Positions 41,742 through 49,393 of a DNA stretch of 51,086 bases are shown in pieces. The position numbers were made by a program, and so were the translations under genes. The stretch is from assembly GCA_022711465.1 (NCBI GenBank), contig JAKLEZ010000034.1, positions 1 through 51,086 of the forward strand, written 5' to 3'. Positions within the stretch are counted from its first letter, which is position 1. Each line of letters begins with the position of its first letter. The notes under the pieces are model-generated. The model was given only the letters and a program-made list of their open reading frames with translations, was not told where the DNA came from and did not search any database. The DNA comes from Planctomycetota bacterium (GTDB taxonomy: Bacteria > Planctomycetota > Phycisphaerae > UBA1845 > PWPN01).

Positions 41742-41900
41742 GAGCGTCGGAGCGGGGACACATCTAGCGAAACATCGATCTGCGTCCTCGTTCGGATCCC
41801 CCCGCGCAAAGCGACGACCAGTGATTCAATGGCATCAGTCAGGCTGCGATAGGCGAAAGGAACGCGGGGCGGTTGGACCGAATCCGCCCTGCGGGTGCAA

Positions 41901-42974
41901 TCACGCCCCGAGTTCCCCTGCGACCGGGCCTGTGGATCGCCGCACGACGAGGGTTGGTGATACTGAGATCTGGCAGAAGGCCTCGTCCTCGGGAGGGGCA
42001 TGCCGCGAGAGCCGCTCGGTCAGTTCCCTGACGGCCATTTCGCCTAATGCCCGGGCGGGAAAACGAGCGGTCGTGAGCGGCACTTCGCAGAACCGCGCCC
42101 ATTCGACGTCGTCGAAGCCGGTTACCGAAACATCGTCGGGGACGCGCAAGCCCCGCTCCCGAAGCATCCGCAGACCGCCAACCGCCATGTAGTCGTTCGG
42201 ATACATGGCGGCCGTGAACCTTATCCCGCTGTCGAGCAACTGGCCGGTCTTCTCGTATGCATCGTCTGGCGTCAATCCCGCCTCCACCATGAGTTCGGGA
42301 TCGAAAGGGATGCCCGCGTGGTTGAGGGCGTCGTGGTATGCAGCGTGTCGCCCGAACTTCTGAATACGGTGGAAAGGCTGTGAGAGGTAGGCGATACGCC
42401 GGTGCCCCAGGGCGATCAGGTGCTCCGCAACCAGGCGTGTCCCCTCATAAACCGAGGTCGTGATGCGGGCCGTCGGGTGGTCCTTGATGGCGTCCACGAC
42501 GGCGATGACGGGTGTCCTGCGGCGATGGAACGCTCGGAGTAGAGAGGTATTGGGGTAGGTTCCATCCTGGCTGCGGGCGATCGGGACAAGGATGAGACCG
42601 TCGACACCGTGTTCCAGCAGCATCTGAAGGTGCCGAGCCTCGTCACGGGGGTCATCTCCGGTGACGCAGAGCATGAGGCGATAGCCTCTGGCGGCCGCAG
42701 TGCTTTCGATGCCGCAGACAATCTCGGCGAAGAACGGGTTCTTGATGTCGGTTACCAGAAAGCCGAGGATCATGCTGCGCCGGGCGCGCAAGGCAGCCGC
42801 CTGGCGGTTTGGAATGTAGCCCAGACTGTTGGCGATTCTGAGGATCCGCTTCCTGGTGTCTGCGGAGACGCCGCGGGTGCCGCACAGGGCGTAGGAGACA
42901 GTCGCGGAACTCACCCCGGCTTCTTGGGCGATGTCCTGGATGCGTACCGCTTGTTTGATGTCCTTCCTCGGCAT
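41901..42974 (-). CDS. LacI-family transcriptional regulator
   Basis: 357 residues. The N-terminal helix-turn-helix VRIQDIAQEAGVSSATVSYA and hinge GYIPNRQAAALRARR are followed by a periplasmic-binding-protein-like effector domain. That domain begins ILGFLVTDIKNPFFAEIVCG and includes VSVTGFDDVEWARFCEVPLT. Family members bind a sugar or related ligand and repress nearby genes. A palindrome of the LacI type lies in its own leader (42977-42990), suggesting autoregulation. Divergent to it is the LamG-pseudopilin pair, with a sulfatase and isomerase-like gene further on, the probable regulon. Confidence 0.95.
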   Translation of the reverse strand: MPRKDIKQAVRIQDIAQEAGVSSATVSYALCGTRGVSADTRKRILRIANSLGYIPNRQAAALRARRSMILGFLVTDIKNPFFAEIVCGIESTAAARGYRLMLCVTGDDPRDEARHLQMLLEHGVDGLILVPIARSQDGTYPNTSLLRAFHRRRTPVIAVVDAIKDHPTARITTSVYEGTRLVAEHLIALGHRRIAYLSQPFHRIQKFGRHAAYHDALNHAGIPFDPELMVEAGLTPDDAYEKTGQLLDSGIRFTAAMYPNDYMAVGGLRMLRERGLRVPDDVSVTGFDDVEWARFCEVPLTTARFPARALGEMAVRELTERLSRHAPPEDEAFCQISVSPTLVVRRSTGPVAGELGA

Positions 42975-42976
42975 GT

Positions 42977-42990
42977 CTTAACCCGTTAAG
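42977..42990. promoter_or_regulatory. LacI-type operator palindrome
   Basis: CTTAAC-CC-GTTAAG, arms perfectly symmetrical, directly upstream of the LacI start codon and about 5-18 bases downstream of the predicted transcription start. That is the position expected for self-repression. Confidence 0.55.
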
Positions 42991-43001
42991 TCAACTGCCG
43001 T

Positions 43002-43030
43002 ATTATACTCGTTTGCCGGCCACACCACAA
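43002..43030 (-). promoter_or_regulatory. Promoter of the LacI-family gene
   Basis: On the minus strand TTGTGG (43030-43025), 17-base spacer, TATAAT (43007-43002). Start near 42995, just upstream of the operator. Confidence 0.6.
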
Positions 43031-43449
43031 AAGGGAAATCTGCCGGCGTTGGCTGGTGGTATGGTGGTTACGGCCGGTGGCCAGACAAGAGCCAACGGCC
43101 GAGCGGGTCTGGGCGACCGCCAGCGAGGCTCCGCAGGTAATCCAAGGACCCAGGGCGGGGAGCAAGTGAGGCGGTTTTATTCGTAAACATCTTGAATACA
43201 TATATTTATGATCTATTGAGCGTTGGGCGGCAGTGCTGCACAACACAGATCGTGCTCGCGACTTGCACTACCGGTTTCGGGTCGCTATGCTGAAAGCAGG
43301 GCTGGAACTCGCCGAAAGTACGCCCTGGCTGTCCTTGCAGGTCAGTGATTGGAACAGGAAAGAGGGACGAGGGCTTGGATCTCGATTCGAATATTAAACG
43401 ATTAAGTAGATCGCTCTCAAGAGCCGCCAGCGGCGGAGGAGCAACAAAC
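43031..43449. other. Intergenic region before the LamG gene, with an AT-rich patch
   Basis: About 420 bases without a supported gene. Bases 43175-43220 are markedly AT-rich (TTGAATACATATATTTATG) in an otherwise GC-rich sequence and probably contain the promoter of the LamG gene. I cannot fix -35 and -10 boxes with confidence. The right end carries GGAGGAG before ATG 43450. Confidence 0.45.
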
Positions 43450-45438
43450 ATGTCACGAACCAAAGGGTGGTGGATGGGGATGGTGATGTCCAGTGCCTTA
43501 AGCCAGGCCTACGCCGCAGATGTCGCCCTGTGGCGATTCGACGCCGACGGGAAGACTGCAGGACAAAGCGCTGGTGCGATCGTGGATTCTCTCGGCGGGT
43601 ATGGCGGGACCGCCCATGGCGATCCAGGCACGGCAGTCTACAGCAGCGGCATCCCGCATGTTTGTCCGAAGACCCCTCCGACCTTGGGCGATGCCACACC
43701 GCCCAATGTCCTGATGCACGGCGGGCAGACGAATGGGCTCGGGCTCGAGTTCTCGTCGGCGTCTTCACAGTTCGTCAGCGTCGCTGACGCCCCCGGGCTG
43801 AGGATGGGATCAAGTGGGACCTTCATCGTCGAGGGCTGGGTCAAACTGGCTGCACTGCCGACGACCACATCGGGACGCCAGTGGCTGGTTCACAAGAGCG
43901 CCGGAACCGATGGTACCACCGACTACGGAGTCCTTGTGGGCGGAGCCGATCTCGCGACTTCCAGTCAGACCTGGTACAACGTGCAAAATCCTGCCCATGA
44001 GTTCACCGGCGGCGAACTCGTGCTCGTCTTCGGAGACGGAACGACCCTGCAGAATGCAGTCAGCAATCTCGCTATCGGCGACACGGAGTGGCATCATGTG
44101 ATGGTCTCCTACAACGGTATCAAGCACGAGGTCGTCTTCATGCTCGACTATGCGGCCGAACTGCTGAAGAACGTGACGCCGGCCAACGTGGCGGGCACGG
44201 GGCAACTCATCATCGGCGGACACTCGACGGGGGCGGGCGCGGACCAGACTCTCAACGGCAAGCTGGACGAGGTTCGCATCGCCAATCACTCGTTGCCCGG
44301 CAGCCCGGACAGCGTTGGCATTCCCTCCAATCTTCTCACGGTCATTCCGAAGTGGTGGTGGAACACCGAAGGTGGCTTCCCGGCCGGCTGTTTTAACGCA
44401 GACGGGGCTCGCACCTGGCGGTTCCGGTCGAGCACTTGGAAGGACGACCAGAATGCGGGCGTCTATTGGGACGTGCTGAACACGGACCCGGGCAATCTGA
44501 TGTTCAAGCTGGTCGACGCCGACGGCGTGGTCTACACCAACGGGGCGAAGAGCTACATCATGTTCGACGAGACCACGGGCGGAGGCGCGAGAACCGACAT
44601 TGCCCCGGACGAACGGTCCTCCGGGGCGACATTCGTGACCAGGTTCAAGATCAACTCGTACTCCAAGAATGTGCCGATAGGCACCGATGTCGATCGCTGC
44701 CTCAAGTGGATTCGCCTCGACATGAAACCCAAGGGAGGGACGAGCACCCACCTGTTCTGGGAGGTGTCCTATACCGATCGGGCGAACATGACTGGTATCT
44801 CCCTGTACAGAAACGAACAGAGTCCGCGCATGAGGATCACTGATGATTTGACGGGCAGCGGCTGGCACGTGCTGCACGCCGCCGCCTACGTCGATCCGGA
44901 CGGAGTGTCCCACATGATCACCTGGCTGGACGGCAACAAGATCGACGAATGGAGGACCACCGATGTGCCGCCGATCACCCTCACGACCTGCTACTTCGGC
45001 GAGAATGACAACAACAGGACTACGACGCAAACCATCGACAACGAGTTCGACTACGTCCGGTTCTCAGCCGACGCCGCCTGGACGCCGGACGGGACACTTC
45101 TCACGCCCGAGGGGGCCTTCACGGATCTGTGCGTCAACGACCTCGACGATGACGGCAATGGGCTGACCGACTGTGCTGATCCAAGCTGCACGGCCAAAGA
45201 GGTCTGCAAGTGTTACCCGCACGCCCTCTGGGCAGATCAGGATGACGACGGCGACGTCGATTCGGCCGATTTCGGGGTGTTCCAGGCGTGCTTCAGCGGC
45301 ACGGACGCAGCCACACCGGATTGCCTGTGCCTGGATCGGGACAGCGACGGCCGGGTGAACAGGACGGATTTCTCGGATTACTTCGTCAGGTGCGTGGGTG
45401 GTCCGAATCTCCCCGTTCCCCTCATCTGCCCGCAATGA
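43450..45438 (+). CDS. Secreted LamG-domain protein with dockerin-like tail
   Basis: 662 residues. ATG 43450 lies after GGAGGAG; the longer frame upstream is rejected. Signal peptide GMVMSSALSQAYA, then ADVALWRFD. Residues about 90-290 form a LamG/concanavalin-like lectin domain (GLRMGSSGTFIVEGWVKL, IGDTEWHHVMVSYNGIKHE, GKLDEVRIANHSL). A second beta-rich domain (WWWNTEGGFPAGCFNADG onward, to DNEFDYVRFSADA) follows. The C-terminus has DDDGNGLTDCADPSC and two dockerin-like motifs (DDDGDVDSADFGVFQACFSG and DRDSDGRVNRTDFSDYF), ending LICPQ. Probably binds glycans outside the cell. Followed after 81 bases by pseudopilin 2. Confidence 0.87.
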   Translation: MSRTKGWWMGMVMSSALSQAYAADVALWRFDADGKTAGQSAGAIVDSLGGYGGTAHGDPGTAVYSSGIPHVCPKTPPTLGDATPPNVLMHGGQTNGLGLEFSSASSQFVSVADAPGLRMGSSGTFIVEGWVKLAALPTTTSGRQWLVHKSAGTDGTTDYGVLVGGADLATSSQTWYNVQNPAHEFTGGELVLVFGDGTTLQNAVSNLAIGDTEWHHVMVSYNGIKHEVVFMLDYAAELLKNVTPANVAGTGQLIIGGHSTGAGADQTLNGKLDEVRIANHSLPGSPDSVGIPSNLLTVIPKWWWNTEGGFPAGCFNADGARTWRFRSSTWKDDQNAGVYWDVLNTDPGNLMFKLVDADGVVYTNGAKSYIMFDETTGGGARTDIAPDERSSGATFVTRFKINSYSKNVPIGTDVDRCLKWIRLDMKPKGGTSTHLFWEVSYTDRANMTGISLYRNEQSPRMRITDDLTGSGWHVLHAAAYVDPDGVSHMITWLDGNKIDEWRTTDVPPITLTTCYFGENDNNRTTTQTIDNEFDYVRFSADAAWTPDGTLLTPEGAFTDLCVNDLDDDGNGLTDCADPSCTAKEVCKCYPHALWADQDDDGDVDSADFGVFQACFSGTDAATPDCLCLDRDSDGRVNRTDFSDYFVRCVGGPNLPVPLICPQ

Positions 45439-45494
45439 TGATTCTATGTGTAGGGCGGCGGGTCGCAGAGCCGGTGGAGCGAACGACCCGGCCC

Positions 45495-45511
45495 CTCCTC
45501 TTGAACAGGAG
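45495..45511 (+). promoter_or_regulatory. Possible ribosome-binding-site hairpin of pseudopilin 2
   Basis: CTCCT (45495-45499) can pair with AGGAG (45507-45511), the ribosome binding site 8 bases before ATG 45520. The 5-bp stem with a 7-base loop is modest and may be chance. Confidence 0.3.
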
Positions 45512-45519
45512 TCACTGAG

Positions 45520-46428
45520 ATGAACTGCCATTACCGCCGGTCGGCCAGGGCTGGCTTCACCTTGATTGAGGTCCTGGTCGTCGTCGCCATCATCGCCCTG
45601 CTGATCTCGGTGCTGCTTCCCTCGCTGCACAAAGCTCGCGAGCAGGCCAAGGTCATGATCTGCAAGACCCGGCTCGGTCAGCTGTATCGCGGCCACGCGT
45701 TCTACGCGGCCGATGATCGACTTAACCAGTTTCCCCACTGGAGTTGGTGGCTCTTCGACGGCGCCGGGCACAACGAGGCGAAGGTCGACTATTACCCGAA
45801 GGCCGACGTGTACGCCAAGACCGGCGGCGTGCGGTCTCCCGATTCCCGTGCGTGGGTAACCTACGGTGATATCTACAGGTACATCAAAGACCCCGAGGTG
45901 TACTTCTGCCCGGGCGACACCAAGGCCCGACCACAGCCCTATTCGATCGGCAGCAGCAGGAACGGGAACGGCAATTACCCGATTCACAGCTTCGTGAGGG
46001 TGGTCGATCCGAACTTCTTCATACAGAAGAAGATCGACGGAGCGGATGTCAACAACGGCCAACTCCAGCCTGGTGATTTCATCAATCCCGACAAGTTGCG
46101 CCCCGGCGTCTTCAATGGCAACAGTGAGAGCCTGCCTCAGGTGAAGAATTTCCAGTCGATCCCCTGCCGTGTCGGTATGATGTACGAGGAGGACCAGGGC
46201 CTTGGCGATATAGCCATGACCAAGACCTCCACCCTCAATGATGGGCACAGCAGCGTCGTGGTCTATACCGACTACATGTCGGCTCGTCATGAACGCCGCG
46301 GACACCTGCTGTTCTTCGACGGCCATGCCGAGTTATGCAATACGGATCGGTGGAACAACTACAGCAAGGACAAGTACGTGCTCTACCGCGTCCTTGGCGC
46401 AGGCAGCGCCAGTCCTCCGAAACCCTGA
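45520..46428 (+). CDS. Pseudopilin/type II secretion-like prepilin no. 2 (H-x9-DG type)
   Basis: 302 residues. A short basic leader (YRRSARAG) precedes the prepilin helix FTLIEVLVVVAIIALLISVL, almost identical to pseudopilin 1. The globular part is different; it ends with RHERRGHLLFFDGHAELCN, the H-x9-DG motif. It should be processed by prepilin peptidase and assemble in a pseudopilus. It follows the LamG-dockerin-like gene by 81 bases, the second occurrence in this window of a pseudopilin beside a secreted protein with this tail. Confidence 0.92.
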   Translation: MNCHYRRSARAGFTLIEVLVVVAIIALLISVLLPSLHKAREQAKVMICKTRLGQLYRGHAFYAADDRLNQFPHWSWWLFDGAGHNEAKVDYYPKADVYAKTGGVRSPDSRAWVTYGDIYRYIKDPEVYFCPGDTKARPQPYSIGSSRNGNGNYPIHSFVRVVDPNFFIQKKIDGADVNNGQLQPGDFINPDKLRPGVFNGNSESLPQVKNFQSIPCRVGMMYEEDQGLGDIAMTKTSTLNDGHSSVVVYTDYMSARHERRGHLLFFDGHAELCNTDRWNNYSKDKYVLYRVLGAGSASPPKP

Positions 46429-47292
46429 TGGCGGAACAACCGGGGCATGAGCCGAAAATCGAACGAGTCAGGTGCCCCCGATCGTGGCCGGGGGCCCGCT
46501 CTGCTCATCGTTGGTGCGGTCGGGTTTGGCTTGTAGCAGGAAGAAAGAGATCGAGAAGGGCATTCACGCCTTCGGCGACCAGAACTCCCAACCGCTGGTG
46601 ACTCCACCTCCTCGTCCGAGGTTGTGGGTCTGACAGTACGATTCCGTGGCCTCAATGGCCGCTCGCGTCGGGGTCACGCACACCTTGCCCGAAGCCGGGC
46701 CCGAGGTGAGCATCAGGCTCGGTAGCGATCTCGAGATCGCCGAGGGCTTCGAGCAGAACCCGCATCGACATGGCTCGCCAACTTGAGATCAAGAGTCCGG
46801 CACGATCTACATCCAACAAGCCCCTCTGGCCGTGGCAGAGAGTCCGGCGAGGGCAGGGGCAGATGAAACGCGCCGGCTACCTCTGATTCCAAAGCCCCGA
46901 CGCCGAGGATCTGAGCTCGTTCGTCGGCGAGCCCCAGGCCGTACAGAACGAGGCCTGACAAGATGCCCAGTGCACACCTGCTCACCATAATTCCCCTCCT
47001 CCAATGAGCGAGAAGCCAACGCCGGACGGACAACGGCAGGGTCGTCGCCATCAGTGCAGACTGAAGCCGGGATCTCGATGACACCGCCATTTTCCGCAGT
47101 ACCGATCCAAGCCCGTTCCTGCAACTTCTCTCTTCAAACTGGAGAGCCTTTGCCAGAGAAGGTCGCACGGACGGTCAACACCTTCGAGAGACGGCTGGGG
47201 GCGAGGGCTTGTGAGGCGCCCGGTTTCTCGCGGGAGTATCTCGCGGCAACTCTTCGGCCCGTCTCGGGCCGTAACGACCACCGCTATCATTC
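46429..47292. other. Poorly coding 860-base region with decayed sequence
   Basis: Apart from one weak minus-strand ORF (46713-46988) I see no gene. Frames are short and interrupted, and an orphan tail relic adjoins on the right. The region looks like a gene graveyard between pseudopilin 2 and the isomerase-like gene. Confidence 0.45.
46713..46988 (-). pseudogene. Start of an exported gene, probably frameshifted
   Basis: ATG 46988 has a very good ribosome binding site (GGAGGAGGGG, 5 bases upstream) and a signal-peptide-like start, VSRCALGILSGLVLYGLGLA. The frame becomes arginine- and serine-rich after about residue 58. A neighbouring frame then reads more naturally (DVDRAGLLISSWRAMSMRVL) to a stop near 46670. 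I interpret this as the 5' end of a secreted protein gene broken by a frameshift. Family unknown. Confidence 0.35.
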
Positions 47293-47496
47293 GATTGGGA
47301 TTGCGACGGTGACGTAGACGGCGATGACCTCGTTCGGTTTGAGGCCTGCACGTCGGGTCCTGCTATTGCCTATGCGGTCGACTGTGCCAAGGCCGACTTC
47401 GACCGTGACGGCGACATCGGCCAGTCCGACTTCGGCCTCATGCAACGATGTTACAGCGGCTCGAAGGTGCCGGCCAACCCAAACTGCGCACAGTGA
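47293..47496 (+). pseudogene. Orphan dockerin-like tail (3' relic of a lost secreted protein gene)
   Basis: Bases 47293-47496 encode DWDCDGDVDGDDLVRFEACT, a second unit FDRDGDIGQSDFGLMQRCYS, and the end NPNCAQ, stop TGA. This is the same two-unit tail carried by the intact secreted proteins of the window. A stop codon at 47272-47274 closes the frame upstream and no start with ribosome binding site is present. The upstream catalytic or binding part of the gene is gone. Confidence 0.8.
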
Positions 47497-47686
47497 CTCG
47501 TATGATCCGGGGTCCCCGGTGTGTCGCGCAGAATCTCGATGTGCAGCTCCCGGATATGGCTTGCGCCTTGTTCGTCAACGAGCTCAAACAGCAGCGTCCT
47601 GATGGATGTCATGGTGTGCCCCCCTGGCAGGCGGCCAGGTCTCTTCGGGGAGGACTGGACGCCGAACCCAAGCCGCTGGCCGCACT

Positions 47687-49219
47687 TCAGGCGCTGACAT
47701 TGTCCCATTCGATCTGCAGCTTCTTCAGCGCGTAACCTGCTTCGCGGAGGTAATCGCCGTAACAAGTGATGGTGTGGAAGCCTTCCATGGTTCGCAGCAG
47801 CCGTCGCCAGTCGCCGTCGATCCGCACGTCCATCTGCGACCGACACATGTCGTAGGCCGGCGAGTCCAGGATCCGCCCCCGGAAGCCATACCACTTCGTG
47901 CAGCGCAGGTTCGGGATGATGTTGGTGGTCACCTGGCCCTTCGCATATTCGACCTTCGTGGCCGCGCCATAATCCGACTCGAAATGCGTGAGGATCCGCG
48001 TCGGCTCGTAGTCCTGCCCGTTCATTCGCCGTGGGGCGGCACAGTGGGCCAGCGTCATGACGCCGTCGTGCGGGAAATGCGAGTTGCTGACCAACGATGG
48101 CTTGCCCGAGATCCACCGCAGCAGCACGCCTGGCGGCGTGTGGGTGTAGTCGGCGTGGCAAAACGCAGTCCAGCCTTCGTCATTGAGCAAACTGAGCACA
48201 AGGCACGGCGGCGTGTCCAGCAGGCCGATCAGCGGCCCCATGCAGTTGGCCACGCCCAGGTTGGTTGCCCCTGCCTCCTTCATGATTGCCTTGAACACCC
48301 GCAGCGCGAGGAACGAGTTGACCACAAACCGTCTCTCGGTACCAAGCGTCACGTTGGGCTGGGCCAGCAGATCGTCCGCCTGCCGCTCGACTTCACGCAT
48401 GACCGCGACGTCGGCGCGGGCCTGCCTGAGTCTGCCCTCGATCTGCGCGACCGGCACGTGCTTCACGTCGTAGCCCCAGACCTCCTTGACGTGCGCCGGC
48501 CCGCGCTCCTGCCCCGGCTTGCTGTAGGCCTGCAACCCGCCCAAGGCGACCGAAACGGTCCCACGGGCATTCTTCAGGCCATACAGCGCCCGAAGCCTCC
48601 ACAAGAGCTCACCATAGTCGTCGACCACAACATCATCGACATCGAGATTCGGCTCTTTGAACGCATCCTCACTCTTGCGCAGCAGTCGCCAGTGGGCGAT
48701 CTCGTACCACAGGTAGACCGGCCCGGACCGGTGCCGCACGAACAGCAGGTTCGGCTTGCCCGAGGCCGCCATGGTCTCCAGCCAGCCCTGGTCGCCGCCC
48801 GAGCCGAAGACCAGGATGGTGTCGCATTCGGTCTTGGTCACCGCAGCGGCCTGACCCGCATCCCCGACCAGCGTGAGAGGAAGCACCTCGACGGCAAACT
48901 CGGCCTGTGCCGCCAGCGTTTTCAGCTCCTGCTCGATCCGACGAGCCTCCTGGTCCACGTCCGCGCGTGTTTTGAGGCCTCCGTACGGCCGCCAACTCGT
49001 CTTCTCCTGCCGTTGCGGGATGGCATACGCCAGCGCAGGCTTGACTCGAAGCGCCCGGCCAGGAACAAGAGATGACCTCAACGCCCGGGAGACTGAGGCG
49101 GCCTCCGCGCACCCGGCGTCTGTCAGTGCCGCACTGCCTGCAACCATCGTACCACCCACCGCGCCGAAGAAGCCTCGCCGCGTGATGCCGGTCATCTCCT
49201 GTCCATCATTCGCCGCCAT
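47687..49219 (-). CDS. Tat-exported sugar-isomerase-like protein (L-fucose/L-arabinose isomerase fold)
   Basis: 510 residues. ATG 49219 follows GGAGG at 7 bases. The N-terminus has a twin-arginine signal, GITRRGFFGAVGGTMVAG, so the folded protein is exported. The body resembles the isomerase superfamily in the way domains alternate: VTKTECDTILVFGSGGDQGW, RHRSGPVYLWYEIAHWRLLR, FKAIMKEAGATNLGVANCMG, CHADYTHTPPGVLLRWISG. Metal-binding Glu and His cannot be confirmed by eye. Tat-exported relatives are frequent in planctomycete glycan loci. The gene lies next to the sulfatase, consistent with processing of sulfated sugars, but the enzymatic activity is uncertain. Confidence 0.75.
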   Translation of the reverse strand: MAANDGQEMTGITRRGFFGAVGGTMVAGSAALTDAGCAEAASVSRALRSSLVPGRALRVKPALAYAIPQRQEKTSWRPYGGLKTRADVDQEARRIEQELKTLAAQAEFAVEVLPLTLVGDAGQAAAVTKTECDTILVFGSGGDQGWLETMAASGKPNLLFVRHRSGPVYLWYEIAHWRLLRKSEDAFKEPNLDVDDVVVDDYGELLWRLRALYGLKNARGTVSVALGGLQAYSKPGQERGPAHVKEVWGYDVKHVPVAQIEGRLRQARADVAVMREVERQADDLLAQPNVTLGTERRFVVNSFLALRVFKAIMKEAGATNLGVANCMGPLIGLLDTPPCLVLSLLNDEGWTAFCHADYTHTPPGVLLRWISGKPSLVSNSHFPHDGVMTLAHCAAPRRMNGQDYEPTRILTHFESDYGAATKVEYAKGQVTTNIIPNLRCTKWYGFRGRILDSPAYDMCRSQMDVRIDGDWRRLLRTMEGFHTITCYGDYLREAGYALKKLQIEWDNVSA

Positions 49220-49393
49220 GTGTCACCCTCCAAATGCCAGCGCCCTCTTTCTCGCATCGTGTCCACCCACCGCCATGATCGTGGTTCCGATTGAGTCCTT
49301 ACTGCATCTCGTTGCCCTATGCCGGATAACAGGCTGGTTGGCCGGCCAGTCTCAATGAACCCCGCCAGGAGCTTGTGACCGCCGTGTTTCCCC

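Noticed and set aside
45064..46326. Minus-strand 420-codon frame opposite LamG end and pseudopilin 2
   Set aside because: Antisense shadow; the plus strand has unambiguous pilin and dockerin-like motifs.
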